This document shows positions 1-6,533 of a stretch of 19,263 nt of DNA, in pieces (within the stretch, counting starts at the first letter, position 1; every line of letters starts with the position of its first letter). The notes below the pieces were generated by a model that was not told the origin of the DNA, searched no databases, and was given only the letters and a program-made list of their open reading frames with translations. Source of the stretch: JBKPCD01 sp046727175 (GTDB taxonomy: Bacteria > Acidobacteriota > Vicinamibacteria > Vicinamibacterales > 2-12-FULL-66-21); NCBI GenBank assembly GCA_046727175.1, contig JBKPCD010000089.1, forward strand, positions 1 through 19,263. Reading direction: 5' to 3'. The position numbers were made by a program, and so were the translations under genes.

Positions 1-1
1 C

Positions 2-502
2 CAGAACAAGCGCGTGGATTGGGACACGCACACGATCGGGATTCCTGGCCATACCACAAAGGACAAGGAGAACCGACGAATCCCGTTCGATCCAAACGGT
101 CGCGTTGCGGCAGTCCTGCGTCGGCGCGGCAAGCTCGGGCCGAACGCCTTCGTCTTCGGCACCGAGGAAGGCGACTACATCGTGAGCTTCAAAACGGCCT
201 GGGAGTCGCTGCTCCTCGTTGCAAACGGCCATGACACGAAGCGCTCGAACCACGGTGCTCGCGTGAGTCGAGCGAAGCTCCGGCAGATCGATCTGCACTG
301 GCACGATCTGCGGCACGAAGGCGCCTGTCGGCTACTCGCAGACGGGGTGGACATCCGGATCATCCAGCTGATGCTCGGGCACACGAGCGTGCAACAAACG
401 CAGCGCTACCTGAACGTCACCGACGAAGAACTGCGAAAAGGGCTTGAGGTGAGCTGCAGCCGGCGGGCCCTGAGAGCCGTCGCTGGAGGTGGGAATGCCT
501 GA
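2..502 (+). CDS. Tyrosine recombinase (integrase), C-terminal part
   Basis: C-terminal catalytic domain of a tyrosine site-specific recombinase. The frame is open to the left edge (codons from base 2), so the N-terminal arm- and core-binding domains and the first catalytic Arg lie outside the window; the GTG at 14 is not a credible start. Visible catalytic elements are the beta-hairpin Lys region (TKDKENRRIPF), the H-x-x-R box (HDLRHE), the second His (MLGHTS) and the nucleophile Tyr (QRYLN). The gene ends about 110 bp from a tRNA-Arg 3' half, the usual neighbourhood of a tRNA-targeting integrase. It is probably the integrase of an element lying mostly left of the window. Family call is firm; the element type cannot be told. 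Confidence 0.9.
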   Translation, partial: QNKRVDWDTHTIGIPGHTTKDKENRRIPFDPNGRVAAVLRRRGKLGPNAFVFGTEEGDYIVSFKTAWESLLLVANGHDTKRSNHGARVSRAKLRQIDLHWHDLRHEGACRLLADGVDIRIIQLMLGHTSVQQTQRYLNVTDEELRKGLEVSCSRRALRAVAGGGNA

Positions 503-611
503 CGACGTGTCACACCGAACCTTTTGCAAGGTCGTCGGCACTGACGAATGCTCAGGATGATCAGTGCGAATACCCGAAGGGACGCAACGACTTACGGTGG
601 ATGTTGCAATA
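503..611. other. Spacer between integrase and att-like tRNA fragment
   Basis: About 110 bp with no credible gene. It holds a GACGAC...GTCGTC inverted repeat (about 505-541) and scattered short repeats such as GCACTGA. Integrase arm or excisionase sites could lie here, but none is identifiable by eye. Confidence 0.3.
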
Positions 612-657
612 TGGCGCGCCCCTGCAAGACTCGAACTTGCGACCTCCTGGTTCGTAG
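612..657 (-). tRNA. 3' half of tRNA-Arg(ACG); probable att core
   Basis: Read on the minus strand, this begins with the anticodon loop CTACGAA (anticodon ACG), then CCAGG (3' side of the anticodon stem), a 5-nt variable loop, a perfect T-arm (GCAAG, loop TTCGAGT, CTTGC), an acceptor-like GGGGCGC and a terminal GCCA. Upstream there is no D-arm, no 5' acceptor strand and no partner for the anticodon stem, so only the 3' half exists and it cannot be a working tRNA. Similarity starts in the anticodon loop, where many tyrosine integrases cross over. One base appears extra between T-stem and acceptor. It is read through as the C-terminal tail of the adjacent truncated DUF1579-like gene. Confidence 0.75.
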
Positions 658-853
658 GCGGGTGAACCTGAATGCACTTCGACCCGAGCACGCGCTGGTA
701 CTGCCGCTCGACCTGGCCGTTGCCGGGTTGTACCTCCGAAGTGCCCGTCCACCGGCCGACCAAGCGTCCCAGCGGTTCGAGCGCGTCGGCGCGAGCAGCC
801 GACTGTGTTTGGGCGCGCACGACGGCGCTCGAAACCGTCGCGGCAAGGAGCAT
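612..853 (-). pseudogene. DUF1579/nitrobindin-like exported protein, 3'-truncated at att site
   Basis: N-terminal half of a paralogue of the intact gene at 4227-4790. After a signal-peptide-like start (MLLAATVSSAVVRAQ) come LEPLGRLVGRWTGTSE and VERQYQRVLGSK, which align with LEPLAFMLGRWEGTSE and VQREYNRVLNSR of the intact copy. Similarity stops within a few codons of the tRNA-Arg 3' half, which then encodes the tail (PPTNQEVASSSLAGAR). The C-terminal half of the barrel is missing. The start at 853 is tentative: no ribosome binding site is visible and the frame is open upstream into the preceding membrane-protein gene. It is the last gene of the minus-strand run. Confidence 0.65.
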
Positions 854-856
854 GAA

Positions 857-1216
857 GAGCCAGACGTGCCCTGCCCGATTCGGCTCGGGGAATTGCGGGT
901 ACCGCTGTGTCACGAATCCAGTCAGCGCGCCGACCAGCACCCGGGCAGCACGATCTCAAGGTAGTGACCACCGTGCCCGATCGCGGCAAGCGAACTGAGG
1001 ACGAAGCCAGCGAGGAGACCGGCTCCAATCCCGAGTGCCGTGGACCGACGCCACCGAGCAACGAGTCCCGCGATGAGACCGGTCGCCAGTCCTTTCAATG
1101 TGGAGCCGACCACGATCGTGAGCATCAAGGGCCGCGCTTCCGGGGAGAACCAGGCCGAAGCCGTTAAGAAATCCGAGAATCGCCCCGACCGCCAATCCGA
1201 GAACCGGTCTGCTCAT
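857..1216 (-). pseudogene. Small membrane protein gene with two frameshifts
   Basis: A GAGGAG site precedes ATG at 1216. The product begins MSRPVLGLAVGAILGFL, then must change frame near 1160 to read SAWFSPEARPLMLTIVVGS, GLATGLIAGLVARW and LAGFVLSSLAAIGHGGHYLE, and change frame again near 942 to read MLVGALTGFVTQRYP. Each change fits one deleted base. The rebuilt product, about 120 residues, has three or four Gly/Ala-rich membrane segments, and I recall similar small membrane proteins in acidobacterial genomes. No function is assigned. No stop separates it from the truncated DUF1579-like frame, so its 3' end is uncertain. The deletions may be genuine decay or assembly errors. Confidence 0.55.
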
Positions 1217-1311
1217 CGACGTATCACTCCTCGCGATCCCTATGACGCACTCCGGGTGAATTCTGTACGCCGACGACGGTACTCAGCCGAAGATCCACGC
1301 GTGAGCCTGGA

Positions 1312-1983
1312 TTAATTCCAAGCTTCGATAACGTAGCCCCATACGGCCAGATACCGAACGGTCAGCGGAAATGTTCTAAACCTCACGTGCGAAAAGCCGG
1401 CGCGTTCGAATTCGTGGAGCAGCTCACCTTTGCTGTAAACGTTACACTCCCACCACCAAGCAATCATGAACCGCGTGAGCCAGTTTCGCTTTGTGATAAA
1501 CACAACGACGCGGCCGCCATCGGCAAGTCGCCCGCGAAGCGCCGCCACGGCCTCCGACAACCGCTCGCGCGGTACGTATTCCAGCATGGAGGCTGTGACA
1601 ATCAGGTCGTAGTTGTCCCAAGGGGTCGGTAGCGCGTCCATGTTCAGCACATTGGCTTGCCTGGCTTCGACCACAGCGATCTTCAGCCTTTCCAACGTCT
1701 GGCCGAAACGCTCCAGCATTGCGGGAGTGAGGTCAAATGCGTGAACGCTCGCTGGGGTGACGCCTCGGTCGACAAGCGCGTCGAGGACAGCCACGGTCGC
1801 TGCGCCTGTACCGCAGCCGGCATCGAGAACGCGCATGCCTGACCGAAGAAGGTAGGAACGTCGGAAGAACGCACGGAGACCCTGAGAATAACGGACAAGG
1901 GCGATGAAACGCGCGTACGTTGCGTGCTTCTCGCTGAAGAGCCTTCTGGCGTTCGATGCCGCCAGCACTTCGTTGGCTCCCAC
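1312..1983 (-). CDS. Class I SAM-dependent methyltransferase
   Basis: Rossmann-fold methyltransferase. Motif I is LDAGCGTGAAT, the acidic end of beta 2 is in VHAFDLTPAM, the post-II/III region is DALPTPWDNYDLIVTASMLE and motif IV/post-motif is LRGRLADGGRVVVFITKRNW. The Trp-rich stretch MIAWWWECNVYSKGELLHEF is unusual. The start is uncertain: GTG at 1983 (about 223 residues, 28 bp after the upstream selenoprotein gene) is preferred over TTG at 2070, which would overlap the upstream rhodanese coding region. It lies second in the minus-strand run, presumably cotranscribed with the selenoprotein rhodanese. Small-molecule or metalloid methylation is plausible from context only. Confidence 0.8.
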   Translation of the reverse strand: MGANEVLAASNARRLFSEKHATYARFIALVRYSQGLRAFFRRSYLLRSGMRVLDAGCGTGAATVAVLDALVDRGVTPASVHAFDLTPAMLERFGQTLERLKIAVVEARQANVLNMDALPTPWDNYDLIVTASMLEYVPRERLSEAVAALRGRLADGGRVVVFITKRNWLTRFMIAWWWECNVYSKGELLHEFERAGFSHVRFRTFPLTVRYLAVWGYVIEAWN

Positions 1984-2011
1984 CTGGCGTTTCAGACGCC
2001 GCCTTAGTTTC

Positions 2012-3067
2012 TCAGTCCTTGCCGCGTTCCACTGGATGCCCGGCCTCCTTCCACTTGTCAAATCCTCCAAGGAGCGCCCTGGTATCGCCTAGACCGAGTC
2101 TCCGAAGCGTGAGCGCCGCACGGGCGCTCGTCTCCTCGGCCTTTCAACTGCAGTACGTCACCACAGGCTTGGCGAGTGCTCGCAGCTGTTCGATGCTCCG
2201 CTCAACTGAGGCGAGGGGAATCGAGATCGCGCCAGGGATATGACCCGCGACGAAGCTGTCCTTGTCACGAACGTCCACGATGGTCACTGTTCCCTTTGAT
2301 GCGAGAGCGACGAACTGCTCAATCGGAGTTCGGAGGGACGGATCCTGCAGGTCGACGTCGCTCGTTTCTCGAGCGGGTGCCTGTCCAGTAGTCGTAACGG
2401 TCGGCACATCGCCGGGGCGCAGGGTCATCAGCCATTCGATGTCGCCGTCACGCCGTGTGAAGGGATCCTTGAGGGCCACAACAGCGAAACCAGCAGCGCG
2501 TGCGTCCCGCAGCACGTACTCGGGATCGATCTCATGATTCTTGGCTTCATCGGCGCGCGGTCGTCCTCGCCGCGAGGGCGTCACAGGTTCGACGATGACG
2601 AGTCGGCCATCGGGTTTCAAGGCACGGCGAAGTGCTGCAAGTATCGACTGATGCTGCTCCATCTCGTGGTACGCGTTTACGATGAGTGCCGCATCCAAGG
2701 TCGCGTCCGGCAGCTTCGGATCATCGATCGATCCCTTGACGATCGTAACGTTGTCGACACCGTCCTCCTGCAAGCGCTTGCGGAGTCGAGTCATCACCGC
2801 ATCGTCGATATCGACGGCGAACACACGCCCGTTACCACCCACCGACCGCGCCAGACGGCTTGTGAAAAAGCCGTCGCCGGCTCCGATGTCGGCGACAGTT
2901 GCTCCGGGCCGGACACCCATCTCGGCGAGAATCACGTCGACGTTCTGCCACTGCTCGCGATCTCGTTCCTGGGCAGATCGATCTTGAGCAAGCAGCGGCG
3001 TCGTAGAAATCAGGCACGCGAAACAGGTCCAGCGGAGAAATGCCAAGCGACCGAATCGTGAGCGCAT
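2012..3067 (-). CDS. Selenoprotein: exported methyltransferase-rhodanese fusion (in-frame UGA = Sec308)
   Basis: 351 residues if the in-frame TGA at 2144-2146 is read as selenocysteine. A strong AAGGAGG site sits just before ATG at 3067. Residues 1-27 form a signal peptide (cleavage near LLA/QD). A methyltransferase domain follows (motif I VADIGAGDGFF, residues 58-68; conserved VNAYHEM), then a linker and a rhodanese domain from about 250 (VDVRDKDSFVAGHIPGA). The active loop reads TYCS-UGA-KAEETSARAA and continues TLRRLGLGDTRALLGGFDKW to a TGA at 2012-2014, all conserved rhodanese C-terminal sequence. As I recall the family, relatives have YC(S/A)C here, so UGA replaces the second Cys. A SECIS-type hairpin follows (separate entry). 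Standard gene finders would end it at 2144. The reaction is unknown; sulfur or selenium transfer plus methylation outside the cytoplasm is an inference. Confidence 0.85.
2111..2146 (-). promoter_or_regulatory. Sec UGA codon and bacterial SECIS-type hairpin (rhodanese)
   Basis: UGA at 2146-2144 (minus strand). After 21 nt comes the apical loop CGTGC (2122-2118) closed by a perfect 7-bp stem GAGCGCC/GGCGCTC (2129-2123 with 2117-2111). Spacing and G at the second loop position match the bacterial SECIS pattern (16-37 nt from UGA to a small apical loop with G among its first two bases). Confidence 0.8.
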
Positions 3068-3258
3068 AGACCTCCTTCACGCGAGCATATACAAGATCGG
3101 AAAGGGATCGAACGGGTCCCACTTGCAGACCTCATCTGTGGCTCCGCGTGTACACGTCAACCGACTAGATCCATGTCTCGCGTCTTGTCGACAGCTGGAA
3201 GCCGGGTGACCGACTTTCCATCCTGACTCGGAGTCGCGAGACGACACATCGCGTGGTG

Positions 3259-3291
3259 TTGACAAACCTTATTGGTTAGTAATAACTTACC
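3259..3291 (+). promoter_or_regulatory. ArsR-type promoter/operator for the ArsR-AHSA1 pair
   Basis: A -35 box TTGACA (3259-3264) is followed by an imperfect palindrome GGTTAGT-AATA-ACTTACC (3274-3291, 6 of 7 pairs) that overlaps the likely -10 (TAATAA at 3280 or TAACTT at 3283). This is the usual placement of an ArsR/SmtB operator. The GTG at 3296 lies only a few bases beyond the -10, so the transcript would be leaderless or nearly so. Confidence 0.65.
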
Positions 3292-3295
3292 GTTA

Positions 3296-3619
3296 GTGGC
3301 CACTGACCGAGGAGAGGACGTCTGGGCGGCGCTCGGGGATCGGACGCGGCGGGCGATCGTGCTGATGCTCGCCGCCGGCCCACTGTCCGTCGGCGATCTG
3401 GCGGCGCAGCTGCCGGTCACCCGGCCGGCGGTATCGCAGCACCTGAAGGTCCTCAAGGACGCGGGACTAGTCAACGAAGAGGCCGTGGGCACCCGACGGA
3501 TCTACCGACTCGATGCTGCCGGGGTGGCAGCGCTGCGTGAACAGCTCGACGACTTCTGGGATCGCGCCCTGGGCCGCTTTCGAAGCGTGGTCGAGCGATC
3601 GAGGAGAGGTAAGAAATGA
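3296..3619 (+). CDS. ArsR/SmtB-family transcriptional repressor
   Basis: 107-residue winged-helix repressor. N-terminal WAALGDRTRRAIVLMLAAGP and the recognition helix PVTRPAVSQHLKVLKDAGLV are typical of the ArsR subgroup that pairs with AHSA1/SRPBCC genes. The wing is EAVGTRRIYRLD. There are no Cys residues, so it does not sense metals through the classic Cys sites. GTG at 3296 is preferred because an alternative TTG at 3272 lies inside the promoter. The stop overlaps the AHSA1 start as ATGA, indicating translational coupling. Probably autoregulated through the palindrome just upstream. In known pairs of this type the ligand is usually undefined. Confidence 0.9.
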   Translation: MATDRGEDVWAALGDRTRRAIVLMLAAGPLSVGDLAAQLPVTRPAVSQHLKVLKDAGLVNEEAVGTRRIYRLDAAGVAALREQLDDFWDRALGRFRSVVERSRRGKK

Positions 3620-4101
3620 CCCAGTCCGCAACGACGACGACCGTTCGACGTCAAATCCTGGTGAACGCGCCGATCGGCGAAGCGTTCAAGGTATTCACTG
3701 AGCGCTTCGTCGACTTCAAGCCGCGCGAGCATAACCTCCTCCAGTCCCCGATCGCCGAGACCGTGTTCGAGCCGCGAGTGGGCGGCAACATCTACGATCG
3801 CGCCGTCGACGGCAGCGAGTGCCGCTGGGCGCGGATCCTTGCGTTCGAGCCTCCGGACCGCGTCGTCTTCAGCTGGGACATTAGCCCACGGTGGCAGCTC
3901 GAGACCAACACTGATCTCACGAGCGAGGTTGAGGTGCGGTTCTTCGCGGAGGCGCCCGAGCGGACGCGCGTCGAGCTCGAACACCGCAACCTCGATCGCC
4001 ATGGCTTCGGATGGGAGTCGGTTCGCGACGGGGTCGACAACGAGGCCGGTTGGCCGCTGTACCTGCAGCGCTACGCGGCGCTGTTCGAGCGAAACGGCTG
4101 A
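3616..4101 (+). CDS. AHSA1/SRPBCC domain protein
   Basis: 161-residue helix-grip (START/Bet v 1-like) protein of the AHSA1 family. Characteristic segments are RRQILVNAPIGEAFKVFTER, VFEPRVGGNIYDRAVDGSEC, LAFEPPDRVVFSWDISPRW, TSEVEVRFFAEAPERTRVEL and WPLYLQRYAALFERNG. Such proteins bind small hydrophobic ligands; many are encoded next to an ArsR regulator, as here (4-bp ATGA overlap). Length and C-terminus are normal, so its TGA is an ordinary stop. Its role in this locus is unknown; binding the regulator's ligand or a pathway intermediate is possible. Confidence 0.88.
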   Translation: MTQSATTTTVRRQILVNAPIGEAFKVFTERFVDFKPREHNLLQSPIAETVFEPRVGGNIYDRAVDGSECRWARILAFEPPDRVVFSWDISPRWQLETNTDLTSEVEVRFFAEAPERTRVELEHRNLDRHGFGWESVRDGVDNEAGWPLYLQRYAALFERNG

Positions 4102-4226
4102 CGCGGGCTCACCGGCTCGCGGCGCAGCGACACCGTCATGATCGGGTCGTCCGCACGAGACGAAGGAAAGCGGGTCCCGTTGAACGGGAAGTCTGGCGCC
4201 GCTGAAACACTGCCGGCGGTGGGCAG

Positions 4227-4790
4227 TCAGCGGACCCGTTTCAGCCTGGCGCGAGAGTACAGCTCGAAATCTTTACCGGCCTGAGCAAGCTCGAAGACCT
4301 CTTCGAACTCGTCAGGACCATGCACGATGTACGTCTCGCGTGCACGCCAGCCCGGCGGGATGTTCTCGATCGATTCGGTGGTGAACACCAACTTCTGCGC
4401 GGAAGACTCCGAATCCTGCACGTACTGGTTCACGACGCCCTCGAGGTGAAACTGCCGGAAAACGATTCGCTTTCGCGCCCGGTCGAAGCTGAACCAGCCC
4501 TCGTCTTCGTGAATCTCACCCTTCGGATTCTTCTCCTGCGGTGGATACTCGCTTCGGTTGCGGCTGTGAATGAATCTGGAGTTCAGCACGCGGTTGTACT
4601 CTCGCTGGACTTTGGCTTTCCCTGGCTGCCCTTCGGACGTCCCCTCCCACCGACCAAGCATGAACGCGAGCGGTTCGAGAGGGTCCGTCGCGATGGCTTG
4701 CTGACCTCGAACGAGCGCGGGTAGAAGGAGCAATAGCAGCAGAAATCCCGCGGCTGCTGGAGCTGAGATCGCCGCCGTCGGTTTCGTCAT
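4227..4790 (-). CDS. Exported DUF1579/nitrobindin-like beta-barrel protein
   Basis: 187 residues from ATG at 4790, chosen because GAGGGG lies about 9 nt upstream; an ATG 33 bp earlier is not needed. An N-terminal signal peptide with a poly-Leu core (GFLLLLLLLPALVRGQQ) is followed by the family signature LEPLAFMLGRWEGTSEGQPG and barrel strands such as VQREYNRVLNSRFIHSRNRS, EDEGWFSFDRARKRIVFRQF and WRARETYIVHGPDEFEEVFE. Related lipocalin-like barrels bind heme or lipophilic ligands, but the heme His cannot be confirmed here. It faces the AHSA1 gene convergently and lies next to the divergent ArsR-rhodanese promoter. A truncated paralogue sits at 612-853, so the family occurs twice in the locus. 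Confidence 0.8.
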   Translation of the reverse strand: MTKPTAAISAPAAAGFLLLLLLLPALVRGQQAIATDPLEPLAFMLGRWEGTSEGQPGKAKVQREYNRVLNSRFIHSRNRSEYPPQEKNPKGEIHEDEGWFSFDRARKRIVFRQFHLEGVVNQYVQDSESSAQKLVFTTESIENIPPGWRARETYIVHGPDEFEEVFELAQAGKDFELYSRARLKRVR

Positions 4791-4878
4791 GGCGCGGTTC
4801 CCCTCGGTGCGTCCTTTACACATGACGAGTGCGGTTCTGTACGGGGGCTCGCCGGGCGGCCGCGATCCGCGTACGGAG

Positions 4879-4914
4879 TTGACAAGGTGTATTAAAGTAT
4901 TCTATTGATTACTT
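4879..4914 (+). promoter_or_regulatory. ArsR-type promoter/operator for the ArsR-rhodanese operon
   Basis: TTGACA (4879-4884), then TCTATT (4901-4906, 16-nt spacer) as a -10 candidate. An imperfect palindrome AAGTATT-CTATTG-ATTACTT (4895-4914, 6 of 7 pairs) covers the -10. ATG follows at 4919 with no Shine-Dalgarno, implying a leaderless mRNA. The architecture matches the promoter at 3259-3291, but the palindrome sequence differs. Confidence 0.65.
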
Positions 4915-4918
4915 ACTT

Positions 4919-5650
4919 ATGAACAATCATCGCGAGTTCAAGGACCGCCTGTACGCCCAATTCGCCCGGGTGGGCAAGGCCTTGGGCAGCCCGCACCGCA
5001 TCGAGATCCTGGAGCTGCTGGCCCAAGGTGAACGCACCGTGGAGTCGCTCGCGACTGAGGTCGGATTGTCGCTCGCCAACACCTCACAGCACCTTCAAGC
5101 GCTGCGTCAGGCGTCGCTGGTGGAGAGCCGCAAGGACGGGTTGTTCATGTACTACCGTCTCGCGGAGCCAGCGGTGTTCGACTTATGCGCGACGATTCGC
5201 CGCGTCGCCGAGCGTCGGCTCGCAGACCTCGAGCGACTCGTGAGCGAGCACTTCCGGAGCCGGTCGCAGCCGGCCGTCGTCGGCATGCGTGACCTGCTCG
5301 AGCGAATGCGATCGAGCGACGTCATCGTGCTCGACGCTCGGCCAGCCAATGAGTACACGGCGGGACATATCGCGGGAGCGATTTCTGTTCCGATCGAGGA
5401 GCTGCAGCAGCGTCTTCGATCGCTGCCGAGAGACAAGGAATACGTGGCGTACTGTCGCGGACCGTACTGCGTTTACGCTGATCGCGCCGTCGAGCTGCTG
5501 ACGAAGAGTCGCCGGTGTGCTCGGCGATTGATGGAAGGGTTTCCGGAATGGAGGGCTGCTGGACTTCCGGCCACACTCCCCGATTCACCTGCAAGGCGCG
5601 ATCGTCGAGTCGAGCCGGTTCGGCGCGAGCACGGGCGATCCTCGGCGTAA
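4919..5650 (+). CDS. ArsR-rhodanese fusion regulator
   Basis: 243 residues. Residues 1-110 are an ArsR winged helix (VGKALGSPHRIEILELLAQG; recognition helix LSLANTSQHLQALRQASLVE; wing SRKDGLFMYYRLAE) with one Cys, C90. Residues about 120-220 form a rhodanese domain (IVLDARPANEYTAGHIAGAI) whose active loop YCRGPYCVYADRAVELL has C179 as the expected persulfide-forming Cys and C184 nearby. Fusions of this type are thought to sense sulfane sulfur or metalloids; here repression could be relieved by modification of C179. It heads a plus-strand run that includes a selenoprotein methyltransferase and a persulfide dioxygenase, which supports a sulfur/selenium signal. Autoregulation is likely from the upstream palindrome. 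Confidence 0.9.
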   Translation: MNNHREFKDRLYAQFARVGKALGSPHRIEILELLAQGERTVESLATEVGLSLANTSQHLQALRQASLVESRKDGLFMYYRLAEPAVFDLCATIRRVAERRLADLERLVSEHFRSRSQPAVVGMRDLLERMRSSDVIVLDARPANEYTAGHIAGAISVPIEELQQRLRSLPRDKEYVAYCRGPYCVYADRAVELLTKSRRCARRLMEGFPEWRAAGLPATLPDSPARRDRRVEPVRREHGRSSA

Positions 5651-5713
5651 CCGGGACGTGAATTCGATGCCGCCGAAGATCGGAGAAGCGGTCTTCGTAG
5701 TTGGAGGCAGGCC

Positions 5714-6496
5714 ATGGCGCTGATGTGCCCTATCGACCTTGACGTCGCGACGCTCCGGAGCGAGATCCGAACGATGTACGGTCGCGTTGCTGCCGACCCC
5801 GATGGGGAGTTTCACTTCCATCGCGGCCCCGAATACGCGGCCAGCACGCTCGGGTACGACCGGCACGAGCTGATGCTACTGCCGTCGATCGTTACAGCAT
5901 CCTTTGCGGGAGTCGGCAATCCGCATGCAATCGCTCCAATCGAACCGGTCGCAGTCGTCCTCGACATTGGATGCGGAGCAGGCACGGATTTGCTCCTCGC
6001 TGCCAGAAGAATTGGTGCGAACGGTCGTGCAATCGGCATCGACATGACGAGCGACATGCGCGAGCGGGCGATGGCAGGTGCTCAGAGTAGCGGCCTCAGG
6101 AACGTCGACATTCGGGATGGCGATGCGAAAAACCTCCCGGCCGAGGACTCGACGGTCGATGTCGTCATCTCAAACGGCGTGCTCAACCTCGTGCCCGACA
6201 AGACCAGAGCCGTCCGCGAGCTCGCGCGCGTGCTCAAGCGTGGTGGACGCGTGCAGATCGCGGACATCATCATTGGCGAAGTCCTTCCAGACAGCGCTCT
6301 TCGAGATATCGACCTCTGGACTGGTTGAATCGCCGGAGCTCTGCTGGAAGCAGAGCTCGTCGGCGTCTTCGAGACCGCCGGTTTCACCGGGGTCCGCATT
6401 CTCGACCGGTTCGATTGCTTCGCCGGCACAACGAAGGACCGTACAGCCAAGCGGTACGGTGTCGTCGGAGTGAATCTGACGGCAACGCGCTCGTGA
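5714..6496 (+). CDS. Selenoprotein: ArsM-like SAM methyltransferase (in-frame UGA = Sec205)
   Basis: 260 residues when the TGA at 6326-6328 is read as selenocysteine. GGAGGC precedes ATG at 5714. The N-terminal segment carries CPI (C5) and FHFHRGPEYAASTLGYD; motif I is VVLDIGCGAGTDLLLAARR (C87), then IGIDMTSDM, NVDIRDGDAKNLP, VISNGVLNLVPDK and LKRGGRVQIADI. At the break the protein reads DLWTG-UGA-IAGALLEAEL and runs on through FETAGFTGVRILDRFDCFAG (C235) to a TGA at 6494. The [C]-I/V-A/G-GAL motif holds an As(III)-binding Cys in arsenite methyltransferases (C174 in algal CmArsM, from memory), so Sec occupies a catalytic position. A SECIS-type hairpin follows directly. Substrate may be As, Se, Te or another soft element; not determined. 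Confidence 0.88.
6326..6358 (+). promoter_or_regulatory. Sec UGA codon and bacterial SECIS-type hairpin (methyltransferase)
   Basis: UGA at 6326-6328. After 16 nt lies the loop TGGAA (6345-6349), closed by a perfect 9-bp stem GAGCTCTGC/GCAGAGCTC (6336-6344 with 6350-6358). G is in the second and third loop positions. Distance and loop agree with bacterial SECIS rules. The sequence also encodes conserved IAGALLEAEL. Confidence 0.85.
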
Positions 6497-6533
6497 TTGC
6501 ACGGGCTCGCTTGGATCAATCACAGGAGCCAGG

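Noticed and set aside
612..690. A complete tRNA gene on the minus strand
   Set aside because: Only the 3' half is present: no 5' acceptor strand, D-arm or 5' anticodon-stem partner can be found upstream.
332..940. Single 202-residue minus-strand protein
   Set aside because: This frame is a composite: end of the membrane protein, the DUF1579-like fragment, the tRNA fragment and the antisense of the integrase.
4099..4101. AHSA1 stop TGA as a Sec codon
   Set aside because: The protein is full length at this point and the following sequence shows no family similarity.
4176..4188. CCCGT-TGA-ACGGG hairpin as a terminator between convergent genes
   Set aside because: Short stem and no T tract on either side; too weak to call.
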